DNA from: Lunularia cruciata
Lineage: Eukaryota > Streptophyta > Marchantiopsida > Lunulariales > Lunulariaceae
DNA: 64,000 bases
Direction: 5' to 3'
NCBI GenBank assembly: GCA_948567375.1
Contig: OX419759.1
Coordinates: 7,966,744 to 8,030,743, forward strand
This document shows positions 42,101-53,502 of the stretch, piece after piece (the first letter of the stretch is position 1; every line of letters begins with the position of its first letter). Both the position numbers and the translations under genes were made by a program. Below the pieces are notes generated by a model, which did no database searches, had not been told where the DNA came from, and saw nothing but the letters and a program-made list of their open reading frames with translations.

Positions 42101-43480
42101 TTACTTGATACGCAATACATCACTCTAGTTAATGATCGGGAAAAAAGCCTTTGATTCTGTGAACACTTTGCTCGTTATTCACGTAAAATTTCGATCATCA
42201 ACTGCTAGACAAAAAATGGTAAGGAAAATAAATGACAAACAAAAGTCAAAACAATCGCAGCATGTGGCTCATGTTTATTTATGCAATTTGATTAAGAAAA
42301 TTCCATAATACACATCCCCACGGTGATATCACGACAAACCATGTCCTGTCTTCTGTCCACTAGGCCGCTCATGGTCGGACCATGTTTGTGTCTCCTGTCT
42401 AATATGGATCTCTTTGTCTGGTTCATTATCCAAGGAACTAGTGTTATGCAAGCAATCCATCAGAAGGTTGAGCAGTGCTATCCTACGACTTCCAGCGAGG
42501 AGTGGTTGAGTCTTGATTATCGTAGTTCAATAATGGATGTATGTTAATCGCTTTTTATGTTGTATTAAATTTTGGTTGCAGTCGCCAAAAGAAAGTTACA
42601 TAGCTGTGAGGAAACATAGAAACCCTAAATTTGAAAATACGCTTTAATCTAACAGTTAAAAACCTTCATTGAAATTCAGAGAGTCTAAGGGAAGTAAAGT
42701 CATGCACTATCTCTCTAGACGAAAGCAAAACTGCAACTTTGTTAAAAGGAAAGGCGACCGCGTAGAAAACACGAAGGATGGAATTGGGATTCAGAATGTC
42801 GAGTTCAGCGGTAGCGGATAACCTTCCAGTATTCAGAGGAATATTGTCAAAATTGATTTCATATGTCATAAAAAATTAAACTGTTATATTCATCGAATTC
42901 AATTAGGGAGCTCTTGTGACAGGAAGACATATGATGGATAACTAAATTTCCACTTGTAGTAAATAGATCGATCAGAGGAGAAAGTGGACGCAAACCAAAA
43001 CCATACGAGTGAAGGTGAAGAATGAACTATAAAACACTTATCATAATAAGAATGGTCCAATTTTCATGAATATGAAATAAAGATAGGAATAAATGTAATA
43101 ACAATATCAACACTAGTACTTTTGTCTATATAAACAGATATTCATCTTAAATCAAAAGGAATCAGGGTTGTTTTTTACATAGATATTAATAATGAGAAGC
43201 TTTAGAACAATATATTGAATTAGAATTATAAATGGAAAGTGTTGACTTTACAAAGGTTGAAAGAGTGAATTTTGAAAAGATTAGACACAGTATATACCCC
43301 GAGATTTTGTATTTGAAAAGAAAAAGGACAAAAAGAATTACATACTAAAAACATATGAATATAAGTATATAATAAGAAAAAATACAATTGAACTGAGGCA
43401 CATTGTGAACTAAGGAATCAACTTTTAGAGTACGGATTGATCATCAAACTTCCATAGTTCACAATGTTCCAAAGGTAATT
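39196..43480. other. AT-rich intergenic region without supported genes
   Basis: About 4.3 kb of AT-rich sequence. Open stretches such as 39520-39924 (minus) and 41116-41307 (plus) are short, have no recognised domains and no splice partners. A 35-bp scrap of the non-LTR 3' tail (GGCGACCGCGTAGAAAACA) lies at 42752. I see no RNA gene. Confidence 0.55.
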
Positions 43481-46400
43481 TACTTTTAAGATTAAGATCA
43501 TTCGGCGTTTGGGTGTTTGGGAGTGTGGAGACGGGAGAGGAGAGGGAGAGATGTGAGAGGAGAATTGATCATTTCTGAGTGTTCTCTAGCACATAGCTCT
43601 TGAGTGAATAATAGATTTGGTTCATTTTTTAATTTTGGTTCCATTGGTGCCTAAATTGAAGACTATAGAGAATTGAGTAGAAAGTTATGAGGATTTTTAG
43701 GTTTTTTAGGGTTTAGAGTGATCATTACACATTGAGACTGATGGGTAGGGAATCTTCATTTCTATCCTCTTGGTTTTCAGGATTGAGTTCCATGGGAACT
43801 TAGTTTGAGAATTTTTGAGATGGAAATTGAAAGTTATGAGAGTTCATAGTTTTTAAGGTTTGGAGAGATTGTATCTTATGTGAGTTGGGATGTGAGGGGT
43901 TGTGGGTTTGCAGGTATGGGGAGATATGGTGAAGAAAATCATGTGTTACTATTGTTATTCTTGTGCTAGCCATGGCTACACGTCCCCATGTGGGGCTGCC
44001 TAGAGTGGCTCATGATACACCATGCCCAGTGTGTCACTGATGCTTTACCTCGCAAGGGGTAAAGACTCATGTTTGAAGGATGCACAAGGACTATGATTGG
44101 ACCACTTGGGATGCTCACATGAGGCGAGCTACCACGTAGACAGTTTTGAAACTTGAGATTCTGCATGCTTCTTCTATCACTTCATTGATCATTCCAAGGA
44201 TACCAATAGAGTCGTGGGAGTGGTTAGCTTCTCAGGTGGGTTGCATTTTGGGGTTATTTGTGACTAGTTTTCCTTGTCAATGTCTATTCCATAGGCTACC
44301 CCACACACTCCATGATGAGGCTAGATAGGCTTTTTGCTGACCACTTGATCCCTTGGATGAGTTAGCATGGTTCATATTCCTCTTACTCCCTTGATTGTGT
44401 CTTTGTTATGCTAGAGAGGGACGTGTGATCCATAAAGAGGTGGCTACTAGATTTCATCAATTTTGAGCAGGAGATTGAATGGCTCTTCAGAAGGAGTCTA
44501 TTAAGGCTACACATTTTAGGAGACAAGTTTTGCCATAGGAGATATGTTTTTCCACAGGATACCACAAAGTCCACTGAATTATGACGATGTAGGACATGGG
44601 TCAAGCGAGAGAGTTTAGTAGAGCGGCATGAGTGCTGCATCCTTTGTCTATGGCTAGTCCTACTGATGAAACTATCACTTCCCTATGCTCACTACATCCT
44701 AATGCAGTAGAGAGACTACCATTAGAGGTTCTAGATTATCAGCTTGAGCAGCCTTTATGTCTTGATAGGTTGCATTTTGCACAAACATTGTGCATTGCTC
44801 TTTGCCTTTCCTCAAGAGGCTTATCAAGGATGGTTTATAGCACTTTAGAGATTGCTTTTAGGCAGATGATCCTTCTAGTGGTTTTACCGAGTTGTTTCAA
44901 GTGGCTCACCAGTAGCAAGAGGAGACATTCCTATGTTTATTTGTTGGGTATTAGGTACTAGTCAATTTCTTGTGTGGAGAAGGACACGAGAGGCATTAGA
45001 CCGATTGCTATTGGAGAGATCTTTTTGCATTTGGTTCGTACCATTGTTTTTTTAGCATTGTTCTCACTTTTGACAACACCTTAGCCCACATCAGTTTGGA
45101 GTAGCTACACCTAGAGGATGTGAGGCTATATCTCTATGAATTAGGGCACTCCAAGATATCCATCCCAAGTGGGTCGTCCTATAGGTGGATGTTGAGAATG
45201 CTTTTAATAGCATCTCACAAGCATCCATCTTTTGAGAGCTTAAAGAGGCTGGTGGATCCTTGGCGAGTCTTATTCCTTTTGTGCGGTTTTTTTATGGCTC
45301 TCTTGCTTCCCTCTACTACTAGCATAGTTGTTCACAAGAGGGAGTCACCGTCTTGGAGTCAATTGTTGTACACGTTAGGAAGATCCTTTAGGGGGACCCT
45401 TATTTGCCATGGCTCACTTCAAAGCTCTCCTATCTACTGTTTTGGCCATATCATGTTGTGTATTCCCCTCCTTGGCAAATGATACACACATTGATGGCCC
45501 TATAGATCAGATTAGGTAGGCATTTGACCACTTGATTACCGAGTTGCATCTAGTAGGCTTGAGAATCAAGGTGTCAAAGTGCAGGGCATGCTTCCCTTTA
45601 GGTATCCCTCTCCACCTCAAGCTTCTTGAGGGGTGTATCACATCTATAGATGGATTATGTGTTCTTGGAGTGCCAGTAGGATCCAAGGATTTTATCACAT
45701 GCTTCTTGGATGTTTCCCTTGCAGAGATGTTCTCCATGTGGATGACCTTTTTTTACTAGGAGATCCAAATGTGGCATTTGGTATACTCTCCTCTAGTATT
45801 GCTTGTTGACCTACTTACCTCATTTGTACAATTCTCCCCTCCTTGTCCTTCCTATCACGTCTAAGAGCCTTTAATAGGAGGATTCTAGGAGTCTTTGGTG
45901 ATATCAATGGACCATGGACATTTGAGTGTGTGATAGGGGATTTGGCATGTAGACAGACGGTTTTGCCAATCTTGTGTGGAGGGGTTGGCTTGCTATCTAT
46001 GGAGGAGATGGCACCTATAACATCTTTGGGTGTTGGGCTCTCTTGGCACCCCTGCTTTCCTCTTGTTTTGTACTTGTTGATAGGCCGGTTTTGGAGACTT
46101 ATGTGATAGAGGTGGAGGAGGGATCCTTTCCTCTCTAGATGTTACTATAGTAGATGAGAGATAGTCTGTCTCCATGGGCACGAGAGGACTTCCATCTTTT
46201 GCTTCACTATTGCCATATTGGACTAGAGGTTTACAGTCTTCCTTGATAGAGTGATAGTGTGAGCATTCGCTACACTCTCTCTTAGTTGACTTGTCCATTC
46301 CTTTGGCTAATAGAGCATGTTTGTGCTCTTGCTCCTGCAAGGGTGCAAGCTCTTGAATCTTAGCTCAACCATGCATTAGGGCATTTTGACTCACACCAGT

Positions 46401-46575
46401 TACTTTCTCTACAGCAATGAGGTTTCACCTAGGTTTGGTCCACACATCTGCATCTTCATTACTCACTTGTGAGTGTGGTTCTACACTAGATGGAGCAGCG
46501 GTCCATATGACACGGTGTCCTTTTGGAAGATAGAGGATAGATACCCATGATGCTATTAGGGACATAGGGTTTGCT

Positions 46576-46830
46576 ATGGCACGAGAGAGTGGATACTTGG
46601 CATGGAGGGAGTGTTTGTATGCTTTGCAGACAACACATGTTAGAGCATACTTATACTTGGTCCGAGATGATCAGGTGATAGTAGCGGATGCCATGGCTAT
46701 GGATCCTACGTGGGATATAGTGTTGGAGGGAGTGATTACCCATCCCCTGGATGGGCGACAAGTGCAGCAGCAGGTCGCAAGGTCTCCAAGTATAGGGGCA
46801 TGCAGCGAGGTCACCTCTTTGTTCCTCTAG
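46576..46830 (+). pseudogene. Putative restriction-like endonuclease block of the non-LTR ORF
   Basis: The frame reads MARESGYLAWRE, then YLVRDDQVIVADAMAMDPTWD. Acidic residues in a VIVADAM-DPT context, followed about 40 residues later by KYRGMQ (in another frame here), fit a PD-(D/E)xK-type site. Domain naming is inference from spacing and position after a QGDPLG-type reverse transcriptase. Confidence 0.45.
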
Positions 46831-47107
46831 TCTTGGAGTTATATGGAGCAATGGACACAACGTTCAACACATTTGTCAGGGAGAGCTTATCATGTTAGGC
46901 ACCACGGGGTACCACTTTCACTCTCATACTTTGTAGCTTATGTTAGACAGTGTGTGTCCATTGCTCTACATAGGGCAATGGCTGGGGTAATCCATAAGAC
47001 AGCAATTACACTAGGTGATGCTTCTTCGGATGCTCAAGTTGTTTGTAGACAGTGCGACTTGCATAGCTCGGATATCTTAGGTGCGGTAGGGCAGATTTCT
47101 CATGTAG

Positions 47108-47200
47108 ACTCTATTGGGGCTTAGCCCCGTTGCACCTTTTCCGTCTCTCCCTTGTATGGCTTGATGGGGTCTTCCCATCCTTCATATTTTCTACGTGCTC
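47108..47200 (+). other. Structured 3' end of the non-LTR element
   Basis: Two hairpins are conserved in most copies of the family. The first is TTGGGGCTTAGCCCC (47113-47127), whose loop holds the ORF stop TAG. The second is GATGGGGTCTTCCCATC (47163-47179). The end motif CTACGCGGTCGCC (here mutated) and a short T-run follow. Confidence 0.8.
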
Positions 47201-47223
47201 GCACTTTTCGGTTTAAGATTAAG

Positions 47224-48470
47224 GGTCATCAGAAGAGCTTCCTTGTCACTAGAAGCGTAGCGTCTCCCTAAGTGGTGTTCGACAAATCATGCACATGTGA
47301 AAACATCAATACACAAATAGTTTTGACTTGAAACTTGATTTGGAATTTAAATAACCAACGAAATGTACATGAAGTCCGAGAGCTTTATGAACTATATCAT
47401 GCCACCTTTTATTTTTCCCCTTTCCGCACTTGGTTGTGCCTTGTATTTCTTGCCCTTTTCTTTGGGGTACTATTTGTATATTATTGACCTCTTTGCTCTT
47501 TCGCAACTCTAAGATGTTGGCCTATGTAAAGATAGGAGAGTCCTTAGGAACAAGAAGGGAACGCGACCTGCGCTTTGTAAGATTGTAATGCTTTTCTGTT
47601 TAGATAGATTTTCAGCGTGTTGTGAGTCACATTGAGTGCCTTCTACGCGTGTGCGGACCATCCATTTCCTGCTTTAGGCGCGACTTCTGAAAATCTAAAG
47701 AAAGTCTCTTTGAAGAAAGTATTCCAGATAGTACGTTAAGGAAAAGGTGGCCTGAATGCCCCAAGTGGGAGTGATTAAAACATCAAGTAGTATGTAAAGA
47801 CTGATCCAACCAATGGCGCTTATCGGTTTCGTTAGGACGAGTCACAGCACTGGGATTGACACAGGCCCATGGAAAGCTACAGTGTGGAAACTTGGACAAT
47901 AGGCGAAACCTGATCCGCGTAATATGGCGTGAGTGAAGAATGGAGAAAACCATTCCTTCAGATGGGACGATCGTGGCCCCTTGGGACACTCTTGTCTTCT
48001 TTGTCAACCATTTCGGATAAGACTTGGGACACTATACCTATAGAATCTCGTGTACGCCACGGAAGCTGTAGTATTTCTCTTGTTATTTCGTCATTATTTC
48101 GTTATCATTGACCACAGCCACTAGTTAGTTTGTTTCATCTGCAGATGTCACTCAGATGATATGCATAGACATAAACTCGCCAGAAAACGTCAGAAAATGA
48201 CACCCGTCCGCTCCGCGTAGACCCAAGATCTCATTCTGTTTAAACGGAGTGAGATGCCGACCAATAAGATTCCTTCGGGACACGTATAAGGAAATCTTAA
48301 GCACTGACAAGGTGTCGAACGTCAAACAAATAAGATTAGGAAGCTGCAAATACTACAGATCCTTCAAAGCAAACGTACACCCAGAAGTTGATAGGAGCTA
48401 TCTACGGTGCCAAAGATTCTCTCGAGTCTTCAACGCAGTCAGGTGATCACGTCAAGTCACTCTCACATTA
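47224..48470. other. No supported gene
   Basis: Moderately AT-rich sequence with short open stretches on both strands (for example 47306-47506 and 48152-48349, minus), none with a domain. It ends where the PIF/Harbinger element begins. Confidence 0.5.
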
Positions 48471-48691
48471 GGTGACTGAAGGCCACTTCACATGGCTCAG
48501 TGATGTATGGCAGTATTGACGGACGTTCGCCTTCTAAGCACTGATGGAAAGAGTATCTTTAGGTGTCCATGGGAGTGCAACCCGTCCGGCAATTAACTTG
48601 GACGTAATATACTTTTGATAATTGATAATAGGTCACTTTGGATTATTAATTGGTCCTAATAGGTAATCAGTTTTCTTATTAGGGTATGACA

Positions 48692-48799
48692 GTTTTCCTA
48701 TTGGGGCTTAGCCCCATGTTACCTTTTTTGTCTCTCCCTTATACGGCTTGATGGGGTCTTCCCATCCTTCATTTTTCCTACGCGGTCGCCTTTTATGCT
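48692..48799 (+). mobile_element. 108-bp SINE-like copy of the non-LTR 3' end, 14-bp target duplication
   Basis: ATTAGGGTATGACA (48678-48691) and ATTAGAGTATGACA (48800-48813) flank it, with one mismatch. The copy holds only the stop-codon hairpin, the second hairpin and the terminal CTACGCGGTCGCCTTTT. Sequence agreement with the consensus is high, so it is a recent insertion. Confidence 0.9.
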
Positions 48800-48904
48800 A
48801 TTAGAGTATGACAAATAAGGGGTTCCGGACTTGCAATGTACATATCTTTTGAACTCAAAAGGGTTCATTGAATTCAACTTTCAGTCTTCTTTCACATACT
48901 CAAG

Positions 48905-50240
48905 ATGGATTTTTGTGATCTCATGTTTTTCTGGTTGATGGAGTCTAAAACAGAAAATCTCTTGGAGTTAGCCACATTGTTGATGGGAGAATCATTTTCT
49001 GAACAAGAGGAAAATATTACACCAGAGTTTTGCATTAGGTTCTTGATAGCAAATAATTGTTTTTTGCTATCTCAAAGAGGAATACCAAGAGACTTCTAGG
49101 TGATACCAAGACAATACACATGGTGGGAGATTGTTCACAAGCAAGTATGGTCAATGGATTCAGACTTTCTAAATAATCATATGAGAAGCAGGTACCGAAT
49201 GTCATCTCAGAGTTTTAAGAAATTGGTTGATGAGATTGAACCACATGTGCCTACTATGTCCGAATGGCTGCTACAAAAAGAATGGAGTTGGAAAAACGTA
49301 TAGCTTTAGTTTTACACAAATTTGCACACAATTGAGAACTCTTAGTGATCTCTATTGTCTTGGTGAATAGACTATAGTGAAGTACACTTTAATTATAGTT
49401 GAGATACTAGCAAACAAAGATAAAATATACTCTAAATACATCAAATGGCCTACAATAGTAGAATGTATTGAGAGCATATCAAAGTTTGCACTGATATGTG
49501 GAATTCTACAAATCATTGGTTGTATAGATGGTACACATACCAAATTGAGAACCAAACTATCAATGAGATTTTATCCTGAACACTATAAGAATAGACACTC
49601 ACATTACTCTATTCTACTACAAGGTGTTTGTGATGCGGATCTTTGGTTTTGGTACTTGTGTTATACAATGCTTGGATCTACTCACGATGATGCACATTTA
49701 CGACAATCCAACTTATATTAGGCAATGGAATCAAGGACAACTCTCACTCAGCCAACACTCATTTTTCCATAAGAAAACCATACGATACAAGTGATTCCAC
49801 CATTGATCCTTGGAGATACAACCTATCCATTACGTCAATGGTTGTTGAAAGGTTGACATTGACATTCATATCAAGGAGAACCTATGCAGAATGTATTTGA
49901 CAACCATACATCAAAAGCATGTGTATGTGTGTAGAATGCATTTGGTCAGTTGAAAGGTAGATGGAGCATACTGAGGGACTGTCCAATGTGATTGGAAGTT
50001 GTTCCAAGAGTGACACTTTCATGTGCAGTACTACACAACTTTGTAATTCAATAAAGAGAAACATTACCTATTGATGTCAATGTAGTGGATGAGCATATGA
50101 ATGGAGCACATATTTTGCCACTCCCAGGATCTGCATCAAATAAATGGAGTACAACTAGAGGTGAATTAGTAAGAGCAGCTTTGTACAAGCAATTCAAAAG
50201 TACTCATGCTCATCTAGATATAGCAAATGTAGTTTGACAG
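48905..50240 (+). pseudogene. PIF/Harbinger transposase (DDE_Tnp_4 type) remnant
   Basis: Opens MDFCDLMFFWLMESKTENLL and continues through WSMDSDFLNNHMRSRYRMS (the N-terminal part). It then has IIGCIDGTHTKLRTK (first catalytic aspartate) and LQGVCDADLWF (second) in 49377-49721. GDTTYPLRQWLLKG (49820) and AFGQLKGRWSILRDCP follow near 49935, where family members carry the last acidic residue. It ends LDIANVV and TGA at 50236. At least seven stops or frameshifts interrupt it. In an intact element the protein cuts at the terminal repeats. Confidence 0.85.
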
Positions 50241-50285
50241 TAAAGGTATTTACTTACTCAAGATTGCAGTCCACGTTGGTTGTTT

Positions 50286-51052
50286 TCAAGATTCAAGCTC
50301 CATACGTTTCAGTTCAAGAATTTGGCTCATTAAATCCATCTTATGTTGTTCTTGAACCATCATCAAGTCAAATTTATGATCTTCTTGTAAGGATCTCTTC
50401 TCATTTGTGTCCTTCACTACTTGAGTAAATTCAAGCATACATTTTTGCATCTCGTCTTCACCTTCTTTTGATACTCTTTGCTTTTTGTTATGTTGCACAA
50501 CAACATTAGGTTGAGCATAAGCTTTTGTCTTGGGATTGATTGTGGCCTGATTACCAATTGTCTCTAGAGAAGGTGTAGAGACTTGTGGTGTTTCTTTCTC
50601 ATCATCAGATATCAAAACATCCATATATGATCGTTCAATTTGATTTATATGAGATGCTTCCTCACTCCATCAATAGTTTCATCAGTCAAGTCTACAAACC
50701 CTCTCTCACTTTTTATTGAAGTGTTAATACCACCATCACATGCTCATGGAATGCCTTGTTCTTTGGGCAAACCACCTCTAATTCTATGCATATGTTCATA
50801 GAACTCCCATGAACTTGGTTTTGTGCTTGTGGTTTGTTTTCCTTTCTCAACCATGTATTTTTTAACTAGACCATCAAGCTTGTTCTTGAGAATCTGTGGC
50901 TCATAACGTGGTGTTATAGTGATAGCTTCACTAAACTTATTAGCAAACACCTTCCACTGATCCTGACTTACATTGCCTTGGTTACAATGATTAAAATAAA
51001 TGTCTTCATATATATCCAAAAAAAGACTCACATGACTAGAAATCCACTCCAC
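50286..51052 (-). pseudogene. Myb/SANT-like accessory protein of the PIF/Harbinger element
   Basis: On the minus strand 50744-51052 codes FLDIYEDIYFNHCNQGN, QWKVFANKFSEA, ILKNKLDGLVKKY and WEFYEHM. This is the Myb_DNA-bind_3 pattern of PIF/Harbinger ORF1 proteins, which help the transposase bind the element ends. The next part, 50286-50624, is a coiled-coil tail (EDEMQKCMLEFTQVVKD, EEHKFDLM-like). A short frame break near 50640-50740 separates them. Convergent to the transposase, with ends about 50 bp apart. Confidence 0.78.
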
Positions 51053-51591
51053 TTAGCCTTCTTTGGAATGGAAACACTTGTAAACATAATTGACAACAGT
51101 AGACAAATAATCAACATACTTTTATTTTAGAATAGTATTCCAATCTACATATGAAATAGTTAAAATCATACCTCTCACAAGAGCATCCTTTGATGATGGA
51201 TTTTTCTTTTTTGCTCCAAGCTTATTCTTGGATGGAGCCTGCAAATCTCTCACCAATATAAATTGGTTCCATAGGTGGAAGAGCTCTCAAAACATTCTCA
51301 TTGAGTACAATCTCTTCCATTCTATTGCAAAAAAATTCAAAGATATACATGGAAAAGTTTAGTTTGACACAGAAATTTCATCTCACCAATGTCACTGCAA
51401 TATTAATCTATTGTCTTCAGTTTTAAATCACACATGACAAGCATTTTATAACCTTCTATTCAAGCTATAGAATAGCCCAACACGTCCAAAAATGAAAAAT
51501 TTATGATATATTACATATCTGATCAAACTCCGAGTGTCAAAAATCAGAACCCTCATGTGTTTGGTTGGAAAGTCAATATACTCACTCTTGG

Positions 51592-51845
51592 GAAAACTGA
51601 ACCTGCGATAGAATGGGAAGTTTGTAAGTTGTATTGTTCGTTATATCACCCAACTCATAAACCTAGAAAATCTCCTGTTTGAGAGATTCATACGGAGCTA
51701 GAGCTGATATGCTTGCTATAGGGGAAAACTGAACCTTTCATAGAATGGGACGTATGTAAATTGTATTGCCAATTGTATCATCCAACCTATTAACCTAGAA
51801 AATCTCCTGTTTGAGAGATTCATACAGAGCTAGAGCTGCTTGACA
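51592..51845. repeat. Tandem duplication of about 127 bp inside the Harbinger right end
   Basis: Two copies of a block from GGGAAAACTGAACC to GGAGCTAGAGCTG lie at 51592-51718 and 51720-51845. A third, single copy is in the deletion derivative at 52655-52775. So the doubling occurred after the two elements separated. Confidence 0.8.
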
Positions 51846-51954
51846 TATAATGTCCGGTTGAGGGTTTGAACGTCAGGTAAACCTGACCTGCACATGAGCT
51901 CTGGCAGAATTATCTCTACCATACTTTGTCTTTTAGTGGGCTGTCGGAGCCCGA

Positions 51955-52907
51955 AAGAAGGCCACTTCACATGGCTCAATGATGTACGTCAGTTTTGATG
52001 TCCGTCAGCCTGTAAAACATTGACGGAAAGAGCATAATCATGTGTCCATGGGAGTGCATAGGTCCAGCAGTTAATTTGGACTTACGTCAACCTCATACAT
52101 ATACTTGTGATGATAGGTCACTTTGGATTATTGACTGGCGCTAATAGGTAACCAGTTCTTGGCCTAGATTATGTAAAGTAAAGAGTTTGGGGTTTGTAAA
52201 TCAATAAAATTTTTTTTTTTCACATTCGCTTTAACAAAGGAATCTCCATCAAATTTAGCTTTTAGTTTTTTTATATATAGATGAATTTTTATTATTTCAT
52301 ATTTTTGTGATTAATGGAGTTTCAAAAAGAAAATCTTATGTAATTAATCACATTAGTAAGGAGAAAAAAAATTTATGAAAAAAAATAATTTCACCGAGTA
52401 CTGGAACTGGTTCTCGTTGACAAAAAATTACTTCTTTTTATCTCAAAGAAGAATACTAATAAAATGATTTCATTTTTAAATAAACATGACCAACATTGAA
52501 TAACGGTCCAAATCTGAAAAAGGTAAAACATATTACATCTGCATTCAGTCTCGAAGGTCAAAAATTAAAATCGAAGATGTATTTGGTTGGAAAGATTAAA
52601 GAGTCGATTTCGATCTCGCGAAGACGGGAAGTAGGAAGGTTCATTTCCGGGAAAATTTAAACCTGTCATAGAAAGGGAATGTCCGATCGTTCTATTGCAC
52701 GTTGTATCACCCGACCCATTGATCTAGAAAATTCCCGATTCGAAGGGTTCAAACGGAGCTAGAGCTGCCTGACGTATAGGTACCGGGCAGAGGGTTTGAA
52801 CGTCAAACAGACCTGACGTGCACATGAGCTCCGTCCAAATTGTAATTGCCGAACTTTGTCTTTTTGTGTGCCGCCCGGAGCCCAAAAGAGCCATGTGAAT
52901 CGCGTAA
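51955..52907. mobile_element. Internal-deletion derivative of the Harbinger element
   Basis: 51961-52480 matches the left end 48480-49095 of the full element (without the retroposon), and 52500-52890 matches its right end. The transposase core and Myb ORF are missing. The terminal motifs TTCACATGGCTC (51966-51977) and GAGCCATGTGAA (52888-52899) are inverted repeats of each other. A second GAGCCATGTGAA follows at 52908. This is a non-autonomous, MITE-like form. Confidence 0.75.
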
Positions 52908-52956
52908 GAGCCATGTGAATCGCAATCTTCCGACAACTATCAAGTCCAGCCTAGGG

Positions 52957-53502
52957 ATGGGGGTGAAATCCCCTGGTGCTTCATATCCTACCACCACCCC
53001 TGCTATTGGCACGGATGCTTATGAAACTTCCCGAGCCAGTACTACCGAAGAAGCAGCCGGTGCTCCACCCCAGTCTCCAGGGTTAGTGAGCCGAATCACA
53101 GGATCCGTTACCTCTCTCTTCGGAGGAAAGAAATCACCTACCGTTTCTACCAGCCCCGTGCAAACTGAAACCACTCCTTCATCGGGTAAATCTTGCTTGG
53201 TCATTTCATTTCTTGTGTGTTTTTGGTTAAACCATGATTTATTTCCTATCTCAACAGTTTTGAACTTTATATTGGCTATGCTTTATATTGGCTATGCACA
53301 ATGATTAGAAGTCTGTTCGGACTTTAATGTGTACATTGATTGCATATAACCTGCAAACAACTTTAAGTAAAACTGCGAAAGAGAAAGTGCTGATCTAACC
53401 TTGTTGTCAATGGATTGCGTCGTGGTTGCAACAGGTCCTGGTACATCTGAAACCAGTACAACTGACCTATCGAAGCTTTGCAGTATGAGGCCTTCGTCTT
53501 GA
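52957..53502 (+). CDS. Small two-exon gene, unidentified serine/threonine/proline-rich protein
   Basis: Exon 1 runs from ATG 52957 (MGVKSPGASYPTTTPAIG) to 53185. The intron starts GTAAATC at 53186 and ends TTGCAACAG at 53434. Exon 2 at 53435-53502 continues in frame (PGTSETSTTDLSKLC) and stops with TGA. Splicing in phase 1 gives 98 residues. The middle part GLVSRITGSVTSLFGGKKSP is a short, possibly amphipathic segment; the rest is rich in S, T and P. No family recognised. It could be the last two exons of a longer gene, since CCTAG just before 52955 resembles a splice acceptor. Confidence 0.5.

Larger units (their letters stand above)
43497..47211 (+). mobile_element. Full-length non-LTR retrotransposon (3.7 kb) with 12-bp target duplication
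   Basis: Flanked by TTTAAGATTAAG at 43485-43496 and 47212-47223. Layout:
- 5' region 43497-44200;
- broken N-terminal coding part 44200-45190;
- reverse transcriptase 45190-45960 (VENAFNSISHK-like start, QGDPLGG block mutated, ADDT as ANDT);
- GGVGLLSMEEMAPI at 45978;
- cysteine cluster about 46450;
- D-rich block 46640-46710;
- KYRGMQRGHLFVP at 46786;
- C-terminal HIDSIGA-like end and TAG at 47121;
- about 90-nt 3' tail ending CTCGCACTTTTCGG.
Stops throughout make this copy dead. The structure defines the family. Confidence 0.85.
48480..51954. mobile_element. PIF/Harbinger DNA transposon, near full length
   Basis: Contains a plus-strand DDE transposase (48905-50240) and a convergent minus-strand Myb/SANT-like ORF (50286-51052), the two-gene set of PIF/Harbinger elements. 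The left end carries TTCACATGGCTC (48487-48498). The right end abuts a second, deleted copy at 51955 whose own right end shows the inverted motif GAGCCATGTGAA. A 108-bp non-LTR retroposon lies inside (48692-48799). Frames are broken, so it is inactive. Confidence 0.8.

Noticed and set aside
43497-47211. CRISPR or satellite explanation for the recurrent GGCGACCGCGTAG sequence
   Set aside because: Copies are dispersed, in both orientations, of different length with a common 3' end and target duplications, which indicates retroposition.
52846-52956. Longer start (TTG at 52846) for the small two-exon gene
   Set aside because: It would begin inside the Harbinger terminal region and needs a non-ATG start; ATG 52957 is the first clean start.
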